A stretch of 64,000 nt of DNA from Pseudomonas migulae (GTDB lineage Bacteria; Pseudomonadota; Gammaproteobacteria; Pseudomonadales; Pseudomonadaceae): assembly GCF_024169315.1 (NCBI RefSeq), contig NZ_JALJWR010000001.1, positions 3,398,501 through 3,462,500 of the forward strand, in the 5' to 3' direction. The position numbers and the translations under genes were made by a program. Below the pieces are notes generated by a model, which did no database searches, was not told the DNA's origin, and saw nothing but the letters and a program-made list of their open reading frames with translations. Shown here one piece after another: positions 35,235 through 43,066 of the stretch. Every line of letters starts with the position of its first letter. Position 1 is the stretch's first letter.

Positions 35235-35398
35235 GGTTCGACCAGACAACGCATCCCTGCCTGACACACCCCGGCACTTCCTACACCGCCCCGCCCTTGA
35301 TATCGCTCCCCGCCCAGGCCTAATCTAGCGCCACGCAAACGTTTCACCCCCCTTCGCAACACCGCTGCACCGCCACTCCATACCAAGGAGGTTCACGA

Positions 35399-36841
35399 AT
35401 GTTCGATTTCCACCCCCAGCTCAAGCAGCGCTTCGCTGCGTTGCGCACGGGCGCTGAATTCTTTTCGCTGCGTTATGTGCGCGAGTCCGGCCAATACCTG
35501 TCGGTGCGCAAGAACGTTGCCGAACCTCCAAGCCTGAGTCGTGACGAAGGCGCGATGCTGACCGTGCGCGTCAACGGCGTCGAAGCCTACGCGGCGACCA
35601 ACGACCTGTCGCAATCCGGCCTGCAAGCCGCGCTGGAAAAAGCCGAGCAGCAAGCCCGTCGGCTCAAGCCCCACGCCCTGCTCGACCTGCGTGACCATGC
35701 TGTTTCCAGCGACCGCGCCGATTACTTTTCACCCAACTTCGACCAGCCTTTCCCGTCCCTGAGCGACTGCTATCAGCTGCTCGGCGCCGAATCCGCATCC
35801 GTGCCCAAGGACGAGCGACTGGTGAACTGGCAGGTGAGCATCGGCATCACCAACGTCGAACAGATCTACCTCAGCAGCGCCGGCGCTGAACTGCGTCAGG
35901 CTCAGCGTTTCATCTACCCGAGCCTGGAAGTCACCGCCTACGACGGCAGCGACAGCCAGACCCGCACCCTCGGCCGCGAAAACTTCGGCCAACAAGGCGG
36001 CTTTGATGTGATCAGTCGCTGCGGCCTGGTGGGTGCCGGCCCGAAAATCGCCGATCAGGCGCTGCAATTGCTGCTGGCCCCGAACACCCCGCAAGGCCCG
36101 CGCGACCTGCTGCTGATGCCCGACCAGATGATGCTGCAGATCCACGAATCCATCGGTCACCCGCTGGAACTGGACCGCATCCTGGGCGACGAGCGCAATT
36201 ACGCCGGCACCAGTTTCGTCAAGGCAGAAGACTTCGGTCATCTGCAATACGGTTCGAAACTGCTCAACGTGACCTTCGACCCGGACATCCCTGAGCAGCT
36301 CGCCAGCTACGGCCATGACGACGACGGCACCGCGGCCAGCAAACAGTTTCTGATCAAGGAAGGCTTGCTGCTGCGTCCACTGGGCGGTGCGCTGTCGCAG
36401 TTCCGTGCCGGCATGGACGGCGTCGCCAACAGCCGCGCCTGCGGCTGGAACCGCCCGCCGATCGACCGCATGGCCAACCTGAACATCGAACCTGGCGATC
36501 AGCCGCTCGAGCAACTGATCGGCAACATCGAGCACGGTATCTTGATGAGCACCAACCGCTCGTGGTCGATCGACGATGCGCGCAACAAATTCCAGTTCGG
36601 TTGCGAATGGGCTCAGCTGATCGAAAACGGCGAACTCAAGGGCGTGGTGAAAAACCCGAACTACCGGGCGATTTCCGCGCAATTCTGGAAAAGCCTCAGC
36701 GCCGTCGGCGATGCCAGCACCTTCAAGGTCCTCGGCACGCCGAACTGTGGCAAGGGCGAACCGAATCAGGTGATCCGCGTCGGCCATGCGTCGCCGGCCT
36801 GTGTGTTCAGCAATGTGGATGTGTTTGGGGGAGACGCCTGA
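35399..36841 (+). CDS. TldD-family metalloprotease-like protein
   Basis: The 480-residue protein has the TldD/PmbA fold with the metal motif HESIGH at H249-E250 and H254, and a C-terminal VGHASPACVFSNVDVFGG. TldD forms a heterodimer with TldE and degrades or matures small peptides. An AAGGAGG lies 5-6 bases before the ATG. Its stop overlaps the start of the next gene, a TldE-like partner (TGATG), so the two are made together. Pseudomonads usually carry separate housekeeping tldD and pmbA genes elsewhere; this may be an extra pair, which I cannot check here. Confidence 0.87.
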   Translation: MFDFHPQLKQRFAALRTGAEFFSLRYVRESGQYLSVRKNVAEPPSLSRDEGAMLTVRVNGVEAYAATNDLSQSGLQAALEKAEQQARRLKPHALLDLRDHAVSSDRADYFSPNFDQPFPSLSDCYQLLGAESASVPKDERLVNWQVSIGITNVEQIYLSSAGAELRQAQRFIYPSLEVTAYDGSDSQTRTLGRENFGQQGGFDVISRCGLVGAGPKIADQALQLLLAPNTPQGPRDLLLMPDQMMLQIHESIGHPLELDRILGDERNYAGTSFVKAEDFGHLQYGSKLLNVTFDPDIPEQLASYGHDDDGTAASKQFLIKEGLLLRPLGGALSQFRAGMDGVANSRACGWNRPPIDRMANLNIEPGDQPLEQLIGNIEHGILMSTNRSWSIDDARNKFQFGCEWAQLIENGELKGVVKNPNYRAISAQFWKSLSAVGDASTFKVLGTPNCGKGEPNQVIRVGHASPACVFSNVDVFGGDA

Positions 36842-38178
36842 TGAGTACGTCCAACAATCAGGCCGATGGGTTCAAGACCCTGGTCAACTGGCTGCGCGAC
36901 GCGATTCGCGAGCCGGAGCAATTCACCCTCAGCTACGCCGCCGAGTCGTCGGCCTTCGTGCGTTTCAACCATGCGAAGGTGCGTCAGGCCGGTCAGGTTC
37001 AGCAAGCCAGTGTCGGCTTCAAACTGATCAACGAGGGCCGGCATGCGGACCTCGACATTACGCTGTCAGGCGAGGCCGAAGTCGACCTCCAACGGCTGGC
37101 CGAAGGTCTGCAACAGTTGCGCGACACCTTGCCGTTGCTGCCGAAAGATCCGTATCTGCTGCTCAACCACAATGGCTGGCAGAGCAAGAACGTGCAGGTG
37201 CATCCGCTGCCGGATACCGAGCAGGTGGTTGCCGAAATCACTCAGGCTGCCGAAGGGCTGGACCTGGTGGGTTTCTATGCGGCAGGTCCGATCAGTCGTG
37301 GTTTCGCCAGTTCCTCGGGCGCGTTTGGCTGGCATCAGGCCAACAGCTTCAACTTTGACTTCAGCCTGTTTCATGACAACGGACAAGCGGTGAAAGCCAG
37401 CTACGCCGGGCATGACTGGAGCAGCGAAGGGTTTGCCAAACGCTTTGCCCAGGCACGCGAGCAGTTGGCTTTTCTCGGCAGGCCGCAACGCACTCTGCCG
37501 CCCGGTCAGTACCGCGCCTATCTGGCACCGGCCGCCATGGGCGAAATCATGGACATCCTCGGCTGGGGCGGTTTTTCGGCGCAGTCGATCGCCAGTAAAA
37601 ACAGCCCGCTGCAGAAGCTATACGCGGGCGACAGTTCGTTCAGCCCGCTCGTGTCCGTCGATGAAAAGGTTAGCGGTTCGTTGAGCCCGGCGTTCTCCGG
37701 CGAGGGTTATCCGCGCAGCGATCTCAAGCTGATTGTCGAGGGCAAGGCCGGCGCGCAAATGGTCAGCTCGCGCAGTGCCGCCGAATACGGCCTGACCGCC
37801 AACGGCGCCAGCGGCGGTGAAATGCCCAGTGCATTGAACATGGCAGCCGGGGCGTTGCCTGATGCGGAGATTCTCAAGCAACTGGGCACGGGGCTGTACA
37901 TCAGCAATCTGTGGTACTTGAACTACTCGGACCAACCGGGGGCGCGCATGACCGGCATGACGCGGTTTGCGACGTTCTGGGTCGAGAATGGCGAGATACA
38001 GGCGCCGGTCAGCACCATGCGTTTCGATGACAGCGCCTACAGTTTGCTGGGTTCACAGCTGGAAGCGCTGACCGAAGAGCGCGAGTTGTTGCTGTCGGCG
38101 AGCACTTACAGTCAGCGGGCCACGGCTTCGGCGTTGTTGCCGGGTGCGCTCGTCAGCCGGCTGACCTTAACTCTGTAA
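36841..38178 (+). CDS. TldE/PmbA-family partner protein
   Basis: The 445-residue protein has the PmbA-like layout without the HExxxH metal motif: YAAESSAFVRFNHAKVRQAGQVQQASVGF at the start, GFYAAGPISRGFASSSGAFGWHQANSF in the middle, and LKQLGTGLYISNLWYLNYSDQPGARMTGMTRFATFWVENGEI near the end. In the TldD-TldE heterodimer this subunit lacks the metal and shapes the substrate channel. The ATG overlaps the stop of the TldD-like gene. No peptide substrate gene is visible nearby. Confidence 0.85.
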   Translation: MSTSNNQADGFKTLVNWLRDAIREPEQFTLSYAAESSAFVRFNHAKVRQAGQVQQASVGFKLINEGRHADLDITLSGEAEVDLQRLAEGLQQLRDTLPLLPKDPYLLLNHNGWQSKNVQVHPLPDTEQVVAEITQAAEGLDLVGFYAAGPISRGFASSSGAFGWHQANSFNFDFSLFHDNGQAVKASYAGHDWSSEGFAKRFAQAREQLAFLGRPQRTLPPGQYRAYLAPAAMGEIMDILGWGGFSAQSIASKNSPLQKLYAGDSSFSPLVSVDEKVSGSLSPAFSGEGYPRSDLKLIVEGKAGAQMVSSRSAAEYGLTANGASGGEMPSALNMAAGALPDAEILKQLGTGLYISNLWYLNYSDQPGARMTGMTRFATFWVENGEIQAPVSTMRFDDSAYSLLGSQLEALTEERELLLSASTYSQRATASALLPGALVSRLTLTL

Positions 38179-38204
38179 ACACAACCCCCCTGTACACAGG
38201 GGTC

Positions 38205-38338
38205 CTGTGGCGAGGGGATTTATCCCCGTTCGGCTGCGAAGCAGTCGTAAATCCGGCTAATGCGGTCTGTCTGTCAAACCGCGTTTGCCAATTTGGGGCC
38301 GCTGCGCAGCCCAACGGGGATAAATCCCCTCGCCACAG
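38205..38338. repeat. REP-type inverted repeat pair
   Basis: GTGGCGAGGGGATTTATCCC arms flank an 85-base centre between the TldE-like gene and the MFS pump gene; it ends 50 bases before the pump start. Confidence 0.88.
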
Positions 38339-38388
38339 AGTCAGTGCCAGCCATGACCTTGCATTAACTTCGACTCACAAGAGGTCCC

Positions 38389-39816
38389 ATGCCCAACCGC
38401 CCGCCTCTCGACGCCGTCACCGCCCGCTGGGTTCCATGGGTCGTTGCCATCGCTTTCTTCATGCAGTCCCTCGACGGAACCATCCTCAACACCGCCCTGC
38501 CGGCGATGGCCCGCGACCTGGCGGAAGATCCGCTGCGCATGCAGGGCGTGATCATCGCCTACATGCTCACCGTCGCCCTGCTGATCCCCGCCTCGGGCTG
38601 GATCGCCGATCGCTTCGGCACCAAGAAAATCTTCTTCGGCGCGATCCTGCTGTTCAGTCTCGGCTCTCTGCTCTGCGCCCTGTCGAGCACCTTGAGCATG
38701 CTGATCGGCGCCCGAGTGATTCAGGGCCTGGGCGGTGCGCTGATGCTCCCGGTCGGGCGGCTGGTGGTGCTGCGCGCCTACCCCCGCTCGGAACTGGTGC
38801 GGATCATGGGTTTCATCACCATTCCCGGCCTGCTCGGCCCGTTGATCGGCCCGACCATGGGCGGCTGGATGGTCGAATACCTGACCTGGCACTGGATCTT
38901 CCTGATCAACCTGCCCGTCGGCGCCATCGGTTGCTATGCGGTGTGGAAATTCATTCCCGACCTGCGCGGCAGCGAACGCACGCGTTTCGACAGCCTCGGT
39001 TTCTTGCTGTTTGGCGCGGCGATGGTGCTGATCACCGTCGCCATGGAGGGCCTCGGCGAACTGCACCTGCCACACTTGCGCGTGATGTTGCTGTTGTTCG
39101 GCGGCATGGCCTGTCTGGCGGCGTACTGGCTGCGGGCCGGGCACATCGAGAATCCGCTGTTCGCGCCGTCGCTGTTCAAAACCCGAACGTTTGCCGTGGG
39201 GATCCTCGGCAACCTGTTCGCCCGCCTGGGCAGCGGCGCGTTGCCGTTCCTCGTGCCGTTGCTGCTGCAAGTGGCGCTGGGTTACTCGCCGTCCCAGGCC
39301 GGGATGAGCATGTTGCCGCTGGCCGCAGCGGCGATGGTCGCCAAGTCGGTGGCGCGGCCGCTGATCGAACGTCTGGGCTATCGCATCGTGCTCACCGGCA
39401 ACACGCTGGCACTGGGGCTGATGCTGGCGAGCATGGGCCTGGTCAGCGAGCAGACGCCGTACTGGCTGCTGCTGGGCATGCTGGCGATCCTCGGTGCGAT
39501 CAACTCCTTGCAGTTCACCGCGATGAACACCGTGACCCTGATCGACCTCGACGACGCCAGCGCCAGCAGCGGCAACAGCCTGCTGTCGGTGGTCGCACAA
39601 TTGTCCCTGAGCCTCGGCGTTGCGTGTGCCGGCGCCCTGCTCGGCGGGTTTACGGCGGAGGTCGGCAATGACGGTGTGAACACGGTACTGGGCGCGTTCC
39701 AACTGACGTTTGTGACCGTCGGAATCATGGCAATGCTGGCCGCGACGATCTTCTCGCAGCTTTCAAAGGAAGACGGACGGCGCGTCAAGCGTCCGGAAGA
39801 ACACATCGAACATTGA
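38389..39816 (+). CDS. MFS multidrug transporter of the DHA2 (EmrB/MdtD-like) family
   Basis: The 475-residue protein has about fourteen hydrophobic segments and DHA2 motifs: FFMQSLDGTILNTALPAMARDL in TM1, ASGWIADRFGTKKIF (motif A) and RVIQGLGGALMLPVGRLVVLRAYP (motif B/C region). It is probably an inner-membrane proton-driven exporter; the substrate cannot be read. No membrane-fusion partner is next to it, which suggests an MdtD-like single-component pump. GAGG lies 5-8 bases before the ATG at 38389. Confidence 0.9.
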   Translation: MPNRPPLDAVTARWVPWVVAIAFFMQSLDGTILNTALPAMARDLAEDPLRMQGVIIAYMLTVALLIPASGWIADRFGTKKIFFGAILLFSLGSLLCALSSTLSMLIGARVIQGLGGALMLPVGRLVVLRAYPRSELVRIMGFITIPGLLGPLIGPTMGGWMVEYLTWHWIFLINLPVGAIGCYAVWKFIPDLRGSERTRFDSLGFLLFGAAMVLITVAMEGLGELHLPHLRVMLLLFGGMACLAAYWLRAGHIENPLFAPSLFKTRTFAVGILGNLFARLGSGALPFLVPLLLQVALGYSPSQAGMSMLPLAAAAMVAKSVARPLIERLGYRIVLTGNTLALGLMLASMGLVSEQTPYWLLLGMLAILGAINSLQFTAMNTVTLIDLDDASASSGNSLLSVVAQLSLSLGVACAGALLGGFTAEVGNDGVNTVLGAFQLTFVTVGIMAMLAATIFSQLSKEDGRRVKRPEEHIEH

Positions 39817-39843
39817 GCCGGGTACTAGCGTTGAAGGATTTAT

Positions 39844-39998
39844 CTGTGGCGAGGGGATTTATCCCCGTTGGGGTGCGCAGCGCCCCCCGAGAAGGTTGAA
39901 TGCAATCAATTTGAACCACCGAGGCGGTAGATCTAGGGGCGCTCCGCACCCCAACGGGGATTTATCCCCTCACCACAGATAAATCTCCTCGCCACAGG
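39844..39998. repeat. REP-type inverted repeat with a duplicated right arm
   Basis: A left arm of the GTGGCGAGGGGATTTATCCC family at 39846 pairs with a right arm ending CTCACCAC near 39976. This is followed at once by a second, partial right arm (GATAAATCTCCTCGCCACAG) ending near 39997, giving three arms instead of two. It lies upstream of dbpA. Confidence 0.8.
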
Positions 39999-40079
39999 TT
40001 TTGCGTTCGTCCAGAACTTTCGAGGTAAGTGACCAGAGACTGATACACTGCGCGACATTTTGTTTTGCAGGCCAGTCCC

Positions 40080-41465
40080 GTGACCACCATCGCCACCGCT
40101 TTTAATACTTTGCCGCTGTCCGCCGCCATGCTGGCTAACCTCGACTCCCTCGGTTATGCCCAGATGACGCCGATCCAGGCGCAAAGCTTGCCGGTGATCC
40201 TGAAAGGGATGGACCTGATCGCCCAGGCCAAGACCGGCAGCGGCAAGACCGCCGCCTTCGGTATCGGCCTGCTGAACCCGATCAATCCGCGCTTCTTCGG
40301 TTGCCAGGCACTGGTCATCTGCCCGACTCGCGAGCTGGCGGACCAGGTTGCCAAGGAACTCCGTCGTCTGGCCCGCGCCGAAGACAACATCAAGATCCTG
40401 ACCCTGTGCGGCGGCGTAGCGTTTGGCCCGCAGATCGGTTCGCTGGAGCATGGCGCGCACATCATCGTCGGCACCCCGGGTCGCATCCAGCAGCACCTGC
40501 GCAAGGGTTCGCTGATCCTTCATGGTCTGAACACGCTGATCCTCGACGAAGCCGACCGCATGCTCGACATGGGTTTCTACGATTCCATCGAAGAAATCAT
40601 CGCCCAGTGCCCTGAGCGTCGCCAGACCCTGCTGTTCTCCGCCACGTATCCAGTGGGCATCAAGCAACTGGCTTCGAAGTTCATGCGCAATCCGCAGCAA
40701 GTGAAAGCCGAAGCGTTCCACGACGACACGCAAATCGAGCAGCGCTTCTACGAGATTTCCCCGGAAGAGCGCATGGATGCCGTGGTCAAAGTCCTCGCGC
40801 ATCACCGTCCGGCGTCCTGCGTGGCCTTCTGCTTCACCAAGCAGCAGGTTCAGGAAACCGTTGATCACCTGACCGCCAAAGGCATCTCCGCCGTCGGTTT
40901 GCATGGCGATCTGGAACAGCGTGATCGCGACCAGGTGCTGGCGATGTTCGCCAACCGCAGTACCTCGGTACTGGTTGCCACTGATGTCGCCGCGCGCGGT
41001 CTGGACATCGATGCGCTGGACATGGTGATCAACGTCGAACTGGCCCGTGATTCGGAAATCCACATTCACCGTGTTGGCCGTACCGGTCGTGCGGGTGAGA
41101 AAGGTATTGCGATCAGCCTGGTCGCCCCGTCGGAAGCGCACCGCGCGCAAGCCATCGAGCAACTGCAGAAGTCGCCGTTGAGCTGGGATCAGCTGGACAA
41201 CCTCAAATCCCAGGGCGGCGGACCGTTGCTGCCGGTGATGAGTACGCTGGTCATCGGCGCGGGCCGTAAAGACAAAGTTCGTCCGGGTGACATTCTAGGC
41301 GCGTTGACTGGCGATGCCGGTATTCCGGGCGCGCAGGTTGGCAAGATTGCGATTTTCGACTTCCAGGCGTATGTGGCTGTTGAACGCGGGATCGCCAAGC
41401 AGGCCTTGCAGCGCTTGAATGACGGCAAGATCAAAGGCCGCTCGCTGCGCGTGCGTATTTTGTAA
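40080..41465 (+). CDS. dbpA: ATP-dependent RNA helicase DbpA
   Basis: DbpA is a DEAD-box helicase acting in 50S ribosome assembly through 23S rRNA hairpin 92. The 461-residue protein shows the Q motif (MTPIQAQSLPVI), AKTGSGKTAAF, LDEADRMLDMG, SATYP, ATDVAARGLDI and HRVGRTGRAGEKG. The C-terminal domain (about 385-461) with VIGAGRKDKVRPGDILGALTGDAGIPGAQVGKIAIFDFQAYVAV is the DbpA RNA-binding domain. The start is the GTG at 40080 (MTTIATAFNTLPL); only a weak ribosome binding site is seen. A REP pair follows the stop. Confidence 0.93.
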   Translation: MTTIATAFNTLPLSAAMLANLDSLGYAQMTPIQAQSLPVILKGMDLIAQAKTGSGKTAAFGIGLLNPINPRFFGCQALVICPTRELADQVAKELRRLARAEDNIKILTLCGGVAFGPQIGSLEHGAHIIVGTPGRIQQHLRKGSLILHGLNTLILDEADRMLDMGFYDSIEEIIAQCPERRQTLLFSATYPVGIKQLASKFMRNPQQVKAEAFHDDTQIEQRFYEISPEERMDAVVKVLAHHRPASCVAFCFTKQQVQETVDHLTAKGISAVGLHGDLEQRDRDQVLAMFANRSTSVLVATDVAARGLDIDALDMVINVELARDSEIHIHRVGRTGRAGEKGIAISLVAPSEAHRAQAIEQLQKSPLSWDQLDNLKSQGGGPLLPVMSTLVIGAGRKDKVRPGDILGALTGDAGIPGAQVGKIAIFDFQAYVAVERGIAKQALQRLNDGKIKGRSLRVRIL

Positions 41466-41491
41466 AAGATCATCTGGCCGACAGAGATCAA

Positions 41492-41613
41492 ATGTGGGAG
41501 CGGCGGTGCGACGATTCGACTTGCTCGCGAAGGCGGACTGACAGACAACATCTATGTTGAATGTGCTGGCCCCTTCGCGAGCAAGTCGAATCGTCGCACC
41601 GCCGCTCCCACAT
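41492..41613. repeat. REP-type inverted repeat pair (GGAGCGGCGGTGCGACGATTC family)
   Basis: Long arms of about 42 bases, the same type as at 3347-3469, flank a 36-base spacer between dbpA and the flavoprotein gene. Confidence 0.88.
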
Positions 41614-41654
41614 TGGTTTGTCGGTGAATCTGAGTTTTGTGTGAGGACACCGTT

Positions 41655-42833
41655 TTGCGCTCTACCGAAGTCGTGATCATTGGCGCTGGCGCCGCAGGGT
41701 TGATGTGTGCGCTGACCGCCGCCGGGCGCGGGCGCAAGGTGGTGTTGCTTGACCATGCGAACAAGGCCGGCAAGAAAATCCTGATGTCGGGCGGTGGCCG
41801 CTGTAATTTCACCAACATGTACACCGAACCCGGCAATTTCCTTTCGCAAAACGAACACTTCTGCAAATCCGCCCTGGCGCGCTACACCCAATGGGATTTC
41901 ATCGGGATGGTCGCCAAACATGGCGTGCCCTATCACGAGAAAAAACTCGGCCAGCTGTTCTGCGATAACAAATCCAGCGACATCCTCGAGATGCTGCTCA
42001 ACGAATGCGATCAGGTCGGCGTCAGCCTGCACCTGGACACTTCGATCCAGACCATCGAGAAGCTTGAAAGCGGTTACTTGCTGGACACCACGCTGGGCCA
42101 GATCACCTGTGAATCCCTGGTGATCGCCACCGGCGGCCTGTCGATTCCGACCTTGGGCGCTACCGGTTTCGGTTATCAGGTCGCGAAACAGTTTGGCCAC
42201 GACCTGTTGCCGACCCGCGCCGGCCTGGTGCCGTTCACCATCACCGATCAGCTCAAGGAGCTGTGCACCGAGCTGTCCGGCACGTCGGTCGATTGCCTGG
42301 TGAGCTGCAACGATCAAAGTTTCCGCGAGAATATTCTGTTCACCCATCGCGGCCTCAGCGGTCCCGCGATCTTGCAGATTTCCTCGTTCTGGGAATCGGG
42401 CGACACGGTTGAAATCAACCTGATGCCGGACCACGACGTGCCGAGCTGGCTGCAACAGCAGCAAGCCGAGCGCCCGAACAGCGAACTGAAAACCCTGCTT
42501 GGCGAGATCTTCACCAAGAAGATGGCCAACCTGCTGGCGGACGACTGGTTCGTCTCCAAACCGATGAAGCAGTACACCCACGCGGAAATCGCCGACATCG
42601 CCGAAAAACTGGCGAGCTGGAAAGTCGTGCCGGCCGGCACCGAGGGGTATCGCACGGCGGAAGTGACCCTGGGCGGCGTCGATACCCATGAAGTCTCGTC
42701 CAAGACCATGGAATCGCTGAAAAGCCCTGGGTTGTATTTCATTGGTGAAGTGCTGGATGTCACCGGACACCTGGGCGGCTTCAACTTCCAGTGGGCCTGG
42801 GCCTCCGGTTACGCGGCTGCGCAATTCGTCTGA
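41655..42833 (+). CDS. HI0933/YhiN-family FAD/NAD(P)-dependent oxidoreductase
   Basis: The 392-residue flavoprotein starts with VVIIGAGAAGLMCALTAAGRG (FAD Rossmann motif) and has KKILMSGGGRCNFTN, a HI0933 family signature. Other family motifs are VIATGGLSIPTLGATGFGYQVAKQFGH and YFIGEVLDVTGHLGGFNFQWAWASGYAAA at the C-terminus. The physiological substrate of this family is unknown. The likely start is the TTG at 41655 with GAGG 9-12 bases upstream; another TTG at 41637 is in frame but lies before that site. It appears to be a single-gene unit between REP pairs. Confidence 0.9.
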   Translation: MRSTEVVIIGAGAAGLMCALTAAGRGRKVVLLDHANKAGKKILMSGGGRCNFTNMYTEPGNFLSQNEHFCKSALARYTQWDFIGMVAKHGVPYHEKKLGQLFCDNKSSDILEMLLNECDQVGVSLHLDTSIQTIEKLESGYLLDTTLGQITCESLVIATGGLSIPTLGATGFGYQVAKQFGHDLLPTRAGLVPFTITDQLKELCTELSGTSVDCLVSCNDQSFRENILFTHRGLSGPAILQISSFWESGDTVEINLMPDHDVPSWLQQQQAERPNSELKTLLGEIFTKKMANLLADDWFVSKPMKQYTHAEIADIAEKLASWKVVPAGTEGYRTAEVTLGGVDTHEVSSKTMESLKSPGLYFIGEVLDVTGHLGGFNFQWAWASGYAAAQFV

Positions 42834-42849
42834 TCGACCGAGTTATCGT

Positions 42850-42943
42850 TCTTCGCGGGCAAGACTCGCTCCTACGGGTTCGTGCCATACGCAATAGTGC
42901 GAACGACACAAACCCGTAGGAGCGAGGCTTGCCCGCAAAAGCG
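42850..42943. repeat. REP-type inverted repeat pair (GGAGCGAGGCTTGCCCGCGA family)
   Basis: Arms CTTCGCGGGCAAGACTCGCT and the inverse flank a 38-base spacer between the flavoprotein gene and yccS. Confidence 0.83.
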
Positions 42944-43066
42944 TTCGAACAGACAACACAGAACAATCAAGGAACAGATTTTGCTGTCAGATGTGATCGG
43001 CGCCATTGCGTCGGCGTCATTACTGGCTCAATTTAGCGTCATTGCCTCGGAAGGCCCTCGCACTTC

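Noticed and set aside
38389..39816. Second open frame of about 411 codons in another phase of the MFS gene
   Set aside because: It is Arg/Pro/Asp-rich with no membrane segments, while the chosen frame has about fourteen hydrophobic helices and DHA2 motifs.
41295..42824. Minus-strand open frame of about 509 codons opposite the HI0933-type gene
   Set aside because: It crosses a REP pair and the end of dbpA in antisense and contains no domain.
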